Origin: Perca fluviatilis
Taxonomy: Eukaryota > Chordata > Actinopteri > Perciformes > Percidae
NCBI RefSeq assembly: GCF_010015445.1
Contig: NC_053129.1
Span: forward strand, 15,720,749 to 15,784,748
Direction: 5' to 3'
DNA: 64,000 bases
The notes beneath the pieces were generated by a model. That model saw nothing but the letters and a program-made list of their open reading frames with translations, was not told the DNA's origin and ran no database searches. Positions 1-9,483 of the stretch are shown here, in pieces. Position numbers and translations under genes: made by a program. The first letter of the stretch is position 1, and every line of letters starts with the position of its first letter.

Positions 1-184
1 TGGACAGGAAAGTTTGTGTGGCAAAGCTGGGATTCAGTAGGAGCTCCTCCAGCAACTTACTGCCTTTCTCTCTTGTGTTCACTGAACACATGGCACTTTT
101 CCACATACTCACCAATGTCCCACCTGGTAGATGACATGATCATGATCAGCTCACACTAATCCAATAAAATAAAAAGCTTTATTA

Positions 185-241
<57 letters not shown>

Positions 242-1041
242 CGCGTGCCCTACCAAGTAGATTGTTCATACTGTTAATCCAGGAGAAGACATAGAGTGTG
301 TGGTTCTCCTCCGAACTCAGATCGGCTATGTTAGGCGCGCTGTCGTCCACCTAGACGTACAGATGTGACAGACAGAACAACAATAAGATAAATACACAAG
401 TTGTAAAAATGTGGTTTAGAAATGAATGAATGTCTGCAGTTCTAGTTACGTACCCGCAAAATACGGCTTGGGAGAGGGGATATGAACATTGAAGATTTTT
501 GCAAATTGGATTGGAAATGAGCAGCAGAAACATACTCAGCTGAGTTCAGCCAGCTTTTTGCAAAGGAAACCTCTGTAGAGGAGTAGTGGCTCTGCCTGAA
601 GGAGAGGAGAGAACAAGAGAGGGATACAGCTTACTTGTTTTGTTGCTGAGAGTTAGATGACAAAAATGATACCACTCTAATATCTCTCTGTCAGATATGA
701 AGTAGTCTTATCTACACAGTGCTGTTTCAATGCTGGATTATGGTCTGACTAAACTGGTTTATCATTCTGGGATAGGTGAAAAATATGCTCTGGGTTGTTT
801 GTATTTCTTTAAACCAATCAAAAATGTCTTGGACGGTGATATGCCCCGGATGCAGCAACAGTGTTTTATCTTATTTTAGCATAAAGTTTAGAAACAGGAA
901 TAATCAATTGGGCTATTTCATCATTCCCTATAGACTAATGCCCACCATTTTATTTGAGTGTCCATGAGTGTGTAAATGTATCCATAATATATTTTTTACT
1001 CTTTTTTGTTTTTTGCACGGATTACACTAACAACACATAAT

Positions 1042-1134
<93 letters not shown>

Positions 1135-1135
1135 T

Positions 1136-1232
<97 letters not shown>

Positions 1233-1491
1233 TACCTGGAGTTGCATGCAGCAGAGGCATAAGTTGAAGCCATTTGGGCCACCCAGTAGAGACCAAGGAG
1301 AGAGTCTTTCTTCTCATTTTCAGGGAGAGGAGAGTCAGCTGCAGCCTTGAGGCCCTTTAAACACATACATACAACATTAAGGAGGTACTCCAGCTATTTA
1401 TAATTGCACCTCCATAAAGTCAGGGGATGAAGAAGAGAGACAGATTATCATCAATCTATGAAACAGTGTCCACTAGAGTGGATTGCTATAT

Positions 1492-1582
<91 letters not shown>

Positions 1583-2544
1583 CTCATATACCTGGAAAAA
1601 GGCATCCCACTTAGACATGGCGTCAGGGTAGCTAGCTGCACAGCTTGCATATGTGGTGCAATAGTCCTGTACGCCTTCAGGTATCTGCATCTGGACCTAA
1701 TAGAATCGCATAGCATAGCATAGCATAGCATAGCTGTAGACTCTTTGTCTTGTTTTCAATTGTCTCACTTTCAGTTTTAGATGTCTAGCTGCACAAGTAC
1801 CTGAACTCCTTCTCCCATGAAGCCCTGCTTTGCAGCAGACAGGAAGGGCAGTACAGAGACAAAGTAGGTCACACCTGGAGGAGAAAGAAGAAGTTTTGTG
1901 TTTTAGTTTTCTACGTGTGTGTGTGTCCGCATGTGCGTGTCATACTTACAGCTCCACCAGCTCTGAGTAGAAACACACATAGTATCTCCTGTTTGCAGGC
2001 CGCAAGTGGTAGCACTGGTTGGGTCAGCGAGACGCCCTACAACACATTGTACATAACGGCATCAGTTTGTGTGTAGATTCTTTGGTAGCTGGTGGCGTTA
2101 TTGTTATTATGATCTCTCAGATTAGGACTCAGTGACTCTGGAACTCACAGTAAAAGTTGGTTATTTATTCATTATATGTGTGAGAAGGTGAAGGAAACAG
2201 ACTGTGAAATAATTGTTCAAAAAAAGAAAAAAGTTTTTTATCTTACCTGAGGTAAGCATCCATCCCAACTGCAGTGGCAGTCCCCACAGCGGACTGTCTG
2301 TGGCATTGGTCCCCATTGATCCCATTAAAGGGTCTGTTGCAACTATCATCAGACGGTAAAGACTCATGCGATGAAGGAAGTTCCATGGGTCGGGGGTCAG
2401 GATGCCATTCTGTGTCGGCAGGTCAGTCAATTGGCCGGCCGTTTGGGCCCACAGGATGGGCATGCCATTTTCTAGAAATACAGCAGAGCTGCTAAGAGAC
2501 ACTGCACATGCCAGGAGAAGGCTGAGGAATGATGGACGCAGCAT
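1..2544 (-). CDS. leg1: LEG1 family secreted protein (liver-enriched gene 1), 3'-truncated by window edge
   Basis: Eight minus-strand exons join in frame: 2544-2247, 2036-1950, 1874-1801, 1696-1592, 1354-1236, 595-454, 350-254 and 123-1 (continues off the window). All visible introns are GT-AG. About 348 residues are visible, so only a short C-terminus is missing (human LEG1 is about 330 aa). The start is the ATG at 2544-2542, about 60 bp downstream of a TATA box. It opens a hydrophobic signal peptide ([17 protein letters not shown]). Motifs I recognise from vertebrate LEG1/C6orf58 (DUF781) are [40 protein letters not shown] and NTREKG. In zebrafish the family is a secreted, liver-enriched glycoprotein linked to liver growth (established knowledge). 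Three introns begin with a microsatellite directly after the donor. Identification is by remembered family motifs; a paralogue (leg1a or leg1b) cannot be told apart here. Confidence 0.93.
187..247. repeat. (TG)n microsatellite in leg1 intron 7
   Basis: Uninterrupted TG from 187 to 237, then a degenerate GCGTGCGCGTG tail. On the leg1 strand it is a (CA)n tract starting about 17 nt after the donor of exon 7 (exon ends at 254). Confidence 0.95.
1042..1232. repeat. (GATA)n microsatellite in leg1 intron 5
   Basis: About 48 GATA units with one GTTA interruption near 1134. On the transcribed strand it is (TATC)n and begins within the first six bases of intron 5, because exon 5 ends at 1236. Confidence 0.97.
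1495..1580. repeat. (TG)n microsatellite in leg1 intron 4
   Basis: Pure TG for 86 bp. On the leg1 strand it is (CA)n starting at intron position +12, after the donor of exon 4 (exon ends at 1592). Confidence 0.97.
1701..1733. repeat. (TAGCA)n short tandem repeat in leg1 intron 3
   Basis: Five to six copies of the pentamer TAGCA lie just upstream of the exon 4 acceptor. Low functional expectation. Confidence 0.85.
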
Positions 2545-2603
2545 GACTGAGGACCTGGGTAGATCTACTCTGGACTGACACAATAGTCACAGAAATGCAC
2601 AGC

Positions 2604-2610
2604 TTATATA
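2604..2610 (-). promoter_or_regulatory. TATA box of leg1
   Basis: Reads TATATAA on the minus strand, in the context GAGTATATAAGCTG, about 60 bp upstream of the leg1 ATG at 2544. A start near 2580 would give a 5'UTR of only about 35 nt. The upstream in-frame ATG at 2583 would then sit at or before the transcription start, which favours the internal ATG that begins the signal peptide. Confidence 0.6.
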
Positions 2611-2619
2611 CTCAGTTTA

Positions 2620-3257
2620 AATGTGCTGACCCACATATCACATGGACTAACCAGGTTCAATGGACCCTCAATGAAAAACAGATTAGATATTGTGTGTAGA
2701 GTTCAATACTATGCAAATACTCAGATCAGAAAGTCTCTCTATCATGCACATACTCAACTCAACAAGTAGATTACCATGATCCATGATCACTGACAACTGA
2801 CAATGTTTTTCACATCTGAACCAATCAACTAACAAGTCAAGCTGAATGTTCTCAATGGCACATTGGATTTACATTTAAAACTTTATAACTTATTCTATTC
2901 ACATTGATCCATGTGATACAATTTTTAATATTGCCTTGTTAAGCCATTTGGCTTACATTTTCTGTCTTAAAATAAATACATTCTGAATAACCATAATTCA
3001 GTCTATTAGTACAAAATGATTGTCATTTGACCTTTAGCCAGATCACCTGAATCGGCATAGAAACCCAGAGACCTGTTCTGCTGACTGATAACAAGATAAG
3101 ACCTATGCCCTGTAGGTCAACAGTAATAAATCCACATCTGCAGATGTGACTGACCACCATACTGTTTGCCAGCAATCACTGAGAGAGAGGCACACACACA
3201 ACATAAAAAGAGAACACAGGATCTGTCCTGTGTACACCTAACACACAATTGCATACA
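2620..3257. other. Intergenic DNA upstream of leg1
   Basis: AT-rich single-copy-looking sequence between the leg1 promoter and the first Tc1 element. I see no ORF, RNA gene or repeat here. Proximal leg1 regulatory sites would be expected within it, but none is clear enough to name. Confidence 0.5.
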
Positions 3258-3361
3258 TACAATGGGGAGAACAAGTATTTGATACACTGTCAATTTTGCA
3301 GGTTTTCCCACTTACAAAGCATGTAAGTAATTGTATCATAGGTACTCTTCAACTGTGAGTG

Positions 3362-3383
3362 ACTGCACATGCCAGGAGAAGGC
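3362..3383. other. 22-bp leg1 exon 1 copy inside the Tc1 terminal repeat
   Basis: These 22 bp are identical, in the same orientation, to 2501-2522 within the signal-peptide codons of leg1 exon 1. The other Tc1 terminal repeat has an unrelated 11-14 bp here (core AGACGGAATCT), while the flanks CTTCAACTGT and AAAACAAAAATCC match. The segment is therefore a templated replacement. Confidence 0.85.
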
Positions 3384-3499
3384 AAAACAAAAATCCAGAA
3401 AATCACATTGTGTGATTTTTAAGTAATTAATTTGTATTTTATTGCATGACATAAGTATTTGACACATCAGAAAAGCAGAACTTAATATTTTGTACATAA

Positions 3500-4465
3500 A
3501 CCTTTGTTTGCAATTACAGAGATCATATGTTTACTGTAGTTCTTGACCAGGTTTGCACACACTGCAGCAGGGATTTTGGCCCACTCCTCCATACAGACCT
3601 TCTCCAGATCCTTCAGGTTTCGGGGCTGTCGCTGGGCAATACGGACTTTCAGCTCCCTCCAAAGATTTTCTATTGGTTCAGGTCTGGAGACTGGCTAGGC
3701 CACTCCAGGACCTTGAGATGCTTCTTACGGAGCCACTCCTTAGTTGCCCTGGCTGTGTGTTTCGGGTCGTTGTCATGCTTCAATGCGCTTACTGAGGGAA
3801 GGAGGTTGTTGGCCAAGATCTCGCGATACATGGCCCCATCCATCCTCCCCTCAATACGGTGCAGTCGGCCTGTCTTTTTTGCAGAAAAGCATCCCCAAAG
3901 AATGATATTTCCACCTCCATGCTTCACGGTTGGGATGGTGTTCTTGGGGTTGTACTCATCCTTCTTCTTCCTCCAAACACGGTGAGTGGAGCTCTATTTT
4001 TGTCTCATCAGACCACATGACCTTCTCCCAATCCTCCTCTGGATCATCCAGATGGTCATTGGCAAACTTCAGATGGGCCTGGACATGCGCTGGCTTGAGC
4101 AGGGGGACCTTGCGTGCGCTGCAGGATTTTAATCCATGACAGCGTAGTGTGTTACTAATGGTTTTCTTTGAGACTGTGGTCCCAGCTCTCTTCAGGTCAT
4201 TGATCAGGTCCTGCCGTGTAGTTCTGGGCTGATCCCTCACCTTCCTCATGATCATTGATGCCCCACGAGGTAAGATCTTGCATGGTGACCCAGACCGAGG
4301 GAGATTGACCGTCATCTTGAACTTCTTCCGTTTTCTAATAATTGCGCCAACAGTTGTTGCCTTCTCACCAAGCTGCTTGCCTATTGTCCTGTAGCCCATC
4401 CCAGCCTTATCTAGGTCTACAATTTTATCCCTGATGTCCTTACACAGCTCTTTGGTCTTGGCCAT
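3500..4465 (-). pseudogene. Tc1 transposase pseudogene
   Basis: The N-terminal part runs from 4465 to about 3956: [16 protein letters not shown], a helix-turn-helix of the Tc1 type, then a DDE-domain start with the [10 protein letters not shown] motif. The frame is then lost where the ORF ends in a Glu-rich stretch. It resumes in another frame (3927-3670) with [19 protein letters not shown] and [16 protein letters not shown], holding the second acidic catalytic region, and ends after WPSQSPDLN. Residues expected just before HDNDPKH are missing. The frameshift, deletion and stop make it non-functional. Confidence 0.93.
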
Positions 4466-4964
4466 TGGTGGAGAGGTTTGATTGAGTGTGTGGACAAGTG
4501 TCTTTTATACAGGTAACAAGTTCAAACAGGTGCAGTTAATACAGGTAATGAGTGGAGAACAGGAGGGCTTCTTAAAGAAAAACTAACAGGTCTGTGAGAG
4601 CCGGAATTCTTACTGGTTGGTAGGTGATCAAATACTTATGTCATGCAATAAAATGCAAATTAATTATTTAAAAATCATGCAATGTGATTTTCTGGATTTT
4701 TGTTTTAGATTCCGTCTCTGACAGTTGAAGTGTACATATGATCAAAATTACAGACCTCTACATGCTTTGTAAGTAGGAAAACCTGCTAAATTGGCAGTGT
4801 ATCAAATACTTGTTCTCCCCACTGTATGTTGCATGCACTGGTAGACTCTAGACTTGATGGCCCCATGTTTGAATAAAAATGCAGCAGAAGTGCCATCTTG
4901 TATGCATCTATGATACAAACCCCAATTCTAAAGAAGTTGGGACGTTGTGTAAAAAGTAAATAAT

Positions 4965-5440
4965 TTTTAATTTATTGGCCAAGTATACTTACATACACAA
5001 GGAATTTAGGTGTTAACTCTCTATACATAGACAAATAGTATTATAGACACATACTGTACAATAGAGACAACAATATACATATAGGCACATATCAACATAA
5101 TATACAAAAAAGACAAGAACACATAATATCAAGACAAGTACACATGGAGTGGGATTTAGAGTGCAAAAAGTAATAGTGCAAAGTAGTGTGCAAGATGCAT
5201 ATTGGAATAATAAGTATGTAATGTGTAGAGAAGTGGGTGAGTGGCCAAAGTGGGGATGACCCCACTTATCCGCAGTTCAGTAGAGTGATGGCAGTGGGAA
5301 AGAAGCTGTTCTTATGTCTGGTTGTTTTTGTGCGCAGGGATCTGTAAAGAGAGTGTGTGCAGTATGTTTGTGGTCATGGGTGATGTTCTCTGCCCATTTC
5401 CTGGTCCTACCAGTGTACAAGACCTGGAGGGAGGAGAGGG
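4965..5440 (-). mobile_element. 3' fragment of a Rex/CR1-like LINE inside the second Tc1
   Basis: Non-Tc1 sequence replaces the expected Tc1 interior. On the minus strand it ends with a decayed reverse-transcriptase C-terminal tail (a degenerate SFFPTA-like segment near 5277-5310) and a 3'UTR finishing in GGCCAATAAATTAAAAATT. This is the layout of 5'-truncated fish LINEs. Boundaries are estimated from where Tc1-like sequence stops and resumes (GCAACACGTTCCAAAAAAGC near 5447). Confidence 0.65.
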
Positions 5441-5600
5441 GTGCCTGCAACACGTTCCAAAAAAGCTGGGACAGGGGCATGTTTGCTACTGTGTTACATC
5501 ACCTTTCCTTTTAACAACACTCAATAACTGAGAGGGCACTGAGGACACTAACTGTTGAAGCTTTGTAGGAGGAATTCTTTTCCATTCTTGCTTGATGTAC

Positions 5601-6133
5601 TGTTTCTGCAGCAGGGGTGGATTTTGAAAGTTAAAGAGTGAAACAAAATAAAGACAATTTCAAACTAAACCAAGTTAGATTTTTGTATTTTATTATAAAC
5701 TTGCAAGAATATAGGAGTACTACAGTTTCACAAAAAGCACATCAGCTCAGTGTGGAAAAGTTTCTTCAACGAGTGAACAGGAACACTGAGACAGTAAATA
5801 CATCTTCAGAGTGACAGAACACACACTTGGCTTATCATGACTTTTCATTTCTCACAGACAATCTGATACACATGAAGACAATCGAAAAACACAGGCGACA
5901 TCTCGGAGCCATTTTGCCTCCTCCCCCCTGTACAACTTTCACCCCCTTGGTTACATCTCAACTGGCATGGGAGACCTGAATCTGCACAGGGAGATAGTCT
6001 ACTGTGACCTTGTACTTTTATCGGTTCAGACAAACAGTGCTCACATTATGTTCCAGACTTTGTGAGAGAAACTAAAACAGAAATAAGATAAAAAATATAA
6101 AGAATCATGCTTAAATGTAAATTTGCCATTACA
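5601..6133 (-). mobile_element. Solo LTR with 4-bp target duplication
   Basis: A 533-bp insert begins TG and ends CA, and is flanked by direct GTAC repeats (5597-5600 and 6134-6137). Joining across them restores Tc1-like sequence. On the minus strand it starts TGTAATGGCAAATTTACATT, has polyadenylation-type A/T-rich sequence near its 3' part, and ends CTGCAGAAACA. A diverged second copy lies at about 26425-27014 in the opposite orientation. No internal retroviral genes are present. Confidence 0.8.
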
Positions 6134-6340
6134 GTACGACTTCAGTTGCTCAACAGTCTGGGGTCTCGGTTGTCCCATTTTGCGCTTCATAATGCGCCCC
6201 ACATTTTCAATGGTAGACAGGTCTGGACTGCAGGCAGGCCAGTCTAGTACCCGCACTCTTTTACTACAAAGCCACCCTGTTGTAACACGTGCAGAATGTG
6301 ACTTAGCATTGACTTGCTGAAATAAGCAGGGACGTCCCTT

Positions 6341-6392
6341 CTTTCTTTATTTTGGATAGCCCCTTGAGATGTACCATCTCATTTTCAAGGGG
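6341..6392. mobile_element. 52-bp retroposon tail with 7-bp target duplication
   Basis: Short insert between two GTCCCTT repeats (6334-6340 and 6393-6399) that splits Tc1 sequence. It reads as the extreme 3' tail of a LINE or SINE in reverse (CTTTATTTTGGATAGCCCC, CATCTCATTTTCAAGGGG). It looks like a severely 5'-truncated retroposition. Confidence 0.65.
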
Positions 6393-6492
6393 GTCCCTTA
6401 AACAGACATTGCTTGGATGGCAGCATATGTTGCTCCAAAACCTGTATATACCTTTCAGGTGCCTTTACAGATGTGCAAGTTACCCATGCCAT

Positions 6493-7766
6493 CACCAGAC
6501 CAAGCTCAATCTTTTAAGATTGAACAGACCTTCCAGAAAAACGCGGAGTTTTTTTGTGATTGTTGCGGGCAAAAATCCTTGATTATGCGGCACATTTTCT
6601 TAAAAAATGCGATGGAATATGCGGGATATTTATGCAATTTTATGCGATGAAATTGCAGGAACTTGCAAAAAATGCGGGAACTTGCAAAAATTGCGGGAAC
6701 TTGCAAAAATTGGGGGAACTTGCAAAAACTGCGGTTTGATGAAAAAGAGAAAACACCCTGCTTTTTTTAAACTTAATTTCCAAAAATAGTTTACAGATAT
6801 TCAGTCATTGCAATAAGTAAACAAATAAGATACAAAAATATATACAAATAATATAATATTATTTAAATAAAAGTAATAGTCTAAACAGAGGGAAATAAAA
6901 GATACAAAAGAGACAGACTTTCAAAAATCGTTAATAATATATAATAATATAGACAGTAGGAGCACTTAAAGAAATTTGAGTAGACATCAGATATTAAGAT
7001 AGCTTTCTTATTGGATACAAACTTAAGAGACTCAAAGTACATGTCAAATTCAACCTCCAACACCTGCTTTTCGATGATGTTCACGTCGCGTAATTACGTC
7101 ACTTCATAACGTTCCCATGGCAACAGGGGAAAATGGCTGCTCTTGTGTGAAGTAAACGCAACATTTTTTCAACTTTCTACTAAGATATATTATGTGACTT
7201 TTTTGCAACGAAAATGCGGGGATTATGAAATCATGCAAGCACCGCATATTTTGCGCGGAAATCTGCAATTTATGCGGCGAAAGTGCGGCATATTTGAAAA
7301 AATGCGGCCCCCGCATGAATATGCGTACTTTGGCTGATTATGCATTGAATTATGCGATCGCATAATCGCGTTTTTCTGGAGGGACTGATTGAACATTAGT
7401 CTGGGGAGTCTGCTCTGTATTTTCTCTGCACAAGAGGCATGATCAACGGCCATAGTTCAAATGACTCTGTACGCAATTGGATAGTCCTTCAACCAATCAG
7501 ACCAACGATCCGTGTGACGTAGTAGAGACAGTGGCATCAACAGGTTGCTGCGCTTTGGTGGCCGGCTTGTTGAATGTAAACAAAAAGCTGCTTGTTTGCT
7601 TCTCTATCGTCATCGTGCTAAACAGCGCGCCAGGTGGATAAGCCAGTTTGTGATTGGTTCCCGCAAATTTGTAACGGAAGCAGGATAGATAAACATACAG
7701 GTTTCCAGCCTCAGCTGCAGGGTGAAATCAAATCGCCGGCAGATCGGGCTGGGTTTACCCAGTCTA
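6493..7766. mobile_element. Non-autonomous DNA element with 8-bp target duplication (hAT-like)
   Basis: Flanked by direct CATGCCAT (6485-6492 and 7767-7774). The duplicated site falls within Tc1 transposase sequence, which resumes with GGGCACTAACACACCCCC. Eight-bp duplications are typical of hAT elements, but the terminal repeats are weak (CACCAGACC against TAGACTGGG). No transposase is visible. It contains the element at 6525-7387. Confidence 0.65.
6525..7387. mobile_element. 863-bp non-autonomous DNA transposon with TIRs and 6-bp target duplication
   Basis: Termini CAGACCTTCCAGAAAAACGCG and CGCGTTTTTCTGGAGGGACTG are inverted, with the CCAGAAAAACGCG core perfect, flanked by ATTGAA at 6519-6524 and 7388-7393. 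The interior is rich in ATGCGG/CCGCAT words and has short tandem units GAACTTGCAAAAA(T/C)TGCGG at about 6657-6735. No coding capacity is visible. Superfamily not assigned. Confidence 0.8.
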
Positions 7767-8837
7767 CATGCCATGGGCACTAACACACCCCCACACCATC
7801 ACAGATGGTAACAATCTGGATGGTCCTTTTCCTCTTTGGCCCGGAGGACCTGACGTCCATGATTCCAAAAACAATTTGAAATGTGGACTCGTCAGACCTG
7901 AGCACACTTTTCCACTTTGCGTCAGTCCATCTCAGATGAGCTTGGGCCTAGAGAAGCCGGCGGCGTTTCTAGGTGTTGATATATGGCCTTTGCTTTGCAT
8001 GGTAGAGTTTTAACTTGCCCTTGTAGATGTAGCGACAAACTGTGTTAACTGACAATGGTTTTCTGAAGTGTTCCTGAGCCCACGTGGTAATACCCTTTAC
8101 ATAATGATGTTGGTTTTTAATGCAGTGCCTCCTGAGGGATCAAAGGTCACAAGCATTCAATGTTGGTTTTCGGCCTGAGGGGCTTGTAATAATAAAAAAA
8201 AACTGAATTAACACTGATGCACTACTTGCAGCTACTGTGATTACTTTAACCAGTGACTTCATATACCAGCCCCCCAAATTTGTGTTCTTAAACACTGGCA
8301 TTGACTATTTGTACTCTGCACTGACATCACTTTGTCCATGCAGAGATTTCTCTAGATTCGCTGCATCTTTTGATCAGGTTATGGACTGTACATAATGAAA
8401 TCCCTGAATTCCTTGCAATTGTATGTTGAGAAACGTTCTTAAACTGTTGGACTGTTTGCTCACGCAGTTGTTCACAAAGTGGTGAACCTCGCCCCATCCT
8501 TGGTTGTGAACGACTGAGCCTTTTTGGGATGCTCGTTTTATACCCAATCATGACCAATTAACCTATACACCTGTGGAATGTGTTTTTTTTAGCATTCCTC
8601 AACTTTCCCCATTCTTTTGATGCCCCTGTCCCAGGTTTTTTGGAACGTGTTGCAGGCGTGAAATTCAAAATGAGTGAATATTTGCAAAAAAAAAATAAAG
8701 TTGATCAGCTTGAACATTAAATATCTTGTCTTTGTAGTGTATTCAATTGAACATAAGTTGAAAAGGATTTGCAAATCATTACATTCTGTTCAACGTCCCA
8801 ACTTCATTGGAATTGGATTGGTAGATAAAATATGAAA

Positions 8838-9120
8838 AAGTTCCCTCTATGGTGGGCCATGTGCAAAAACACATTGATGAAGTGTCCTCTAGGCTGCCCT
8901 TCCTGTTGGCTACTGAAAATGCGACGAAGTGCCGTACAGGGAGCCCTTCCTGTTGGCTACTGAAAATGTGAAGAATATCCTCCAGTAGAGAAAACGTGAT
9001 CAAGTGCCCTCAAGGGTGTCCTTCCAGTGGAGAATCGTGAAGAAGTGCCCTCCAGGGTGCCCTTACAAATGAGAAAACGTGATGCAGTGCCATATGGGCT
9101 GCCCGTTCTGTGTGCTATTG
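8838..9120. repeat. Degenerate minisatellite, about 42-47 bp period
   Basis: Six to seven imperfect units share the frame GTGCCCTCYAGGGTGCCCTT followed by a variable middle and GAAAACGTGAWSAA. Two adjacent units share CCCTTCCTGTTGGCTACTGA. No coding meaning is apparent. Confidence 0.75.
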
Positions 9121-9409
9121 CCCACCCCACCCCTCCTCATGGCACTCATAGGACTCCATATTTGAAGGGGGGGGGAGGTAAAAAAGTAACACCAATAACA
9201 TTGTTTTTCACTTGTACTGAAACAGCTGACAAGCTGATTGCATGTATTGAGTAGGAATATGCAGTGTCAACATTTATAACGAGACACAGGCAATTACACG
9301 TATTGTCACAATATTCGTTTTCAGTGTTTTCTGTTGTTGTTGCTATATAGCCGTTCCTTTGTCATAAAGTCATTTCTACCAGTGATTTTTGCCTCCATTG
9401 CTCCAGACA

Positions 9410-9483
9410 TCATGTGACGGGGGAGGGGCAGAGAATCAGGAAACACACTGCTGCTGCTGCTGCTGCTGCAAGTCACAAGAAAG
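9410..9483 (+). promoter_or_regulatory. Probable stx7 promoter edge and non-coding first exon
   Basis: The stx7 coding exon starts directly after an acceptor (exon from 11081, ATG at 11090), so a 5' non-coding exon must lie upstream. The best candidate ends at 9483 in AAAG followed by GTAAAG, and includes a (CTG)7 run at 9448-9468. Just upstream is TCATGTGAC (9410-9418), an M-box-like E-box of the kind bound by MITF/TFE proteins, then a GGGGGAGGGGC GC-rich stretch. The assignment is inference. Confidence 0.4.

Larger units (their letters stand above)
3260..4824 (-). mobile_element. Tc1/mariner transposon, inactive copy
   Basis: About 1565 bp. The ends are inverted (left CAATGGGGAGAACAAGTATT; right is its near-complement, ending CTTGTTCTCCCCACTG) and are flanked by TA dinucleotides at 3258-3259 and 4825-4826, the Tc1 target duplication. 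The inverted repeats extend inward for more than 150 bp and include TACAAAGCATGTA and a shared AAAACAAAAATCC block. A decayed minus-strand transposase lies between them. The left repeat carries a 22-bp insert copied from leg1 (see findings). Confidence 0.95.
6138..8520 (-). pseudogene. Tc1 transposase pseudogene, split by insertions
   Basis: Fragments in order on the minus strand: N-terminus near 8557-8327 (MGRGSPLCEQLREQTVQQF, ISLCTVHNLIKR, a paired-like DNA-binding domain); the middle near 8050-7770, visible through the complement of the SDEST-type catalytic region; then WPACSPDLSTIENVGRIMKR near 6256-6160. Stops and frameshifts are present. Insertions break the coding region between 6493 and 7766 and between 6341 and 6392. 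Confidence 0.88.
4916..8821 (-). mobile_element. Second Tc1-type transposon, interrupted by at least five later insertions
   Basis: Left end AACCCCAATTCTAAAGAAGT and right end ACTTCATTGGAATTGGATTG are inverted, with AAGTTGGGACGTTG shared. TA dinucleotides flank it (4914-4915 and 8822-8823). Transposase fragments read on the minus strand. An intact Tc1 is about 1.6 kb; this one is 3.9 kb because of internal insertions: a LINE fragment (about 4965-5440), a solo LTR (5601-6133), a 52-bp tail (6341-6392) and an 8-bp-TSD element (6493-7766) that itself contains another element (6525-7387). Confidence 0.88.

Noticed and set aside
996..1317. Open frames made of LSIYLSIY repeats
   Set aside because: Pure translation of the (GATA)n microsatellite; the same applies to His-Thr and Cys-Val frames over CA/TG tracts.
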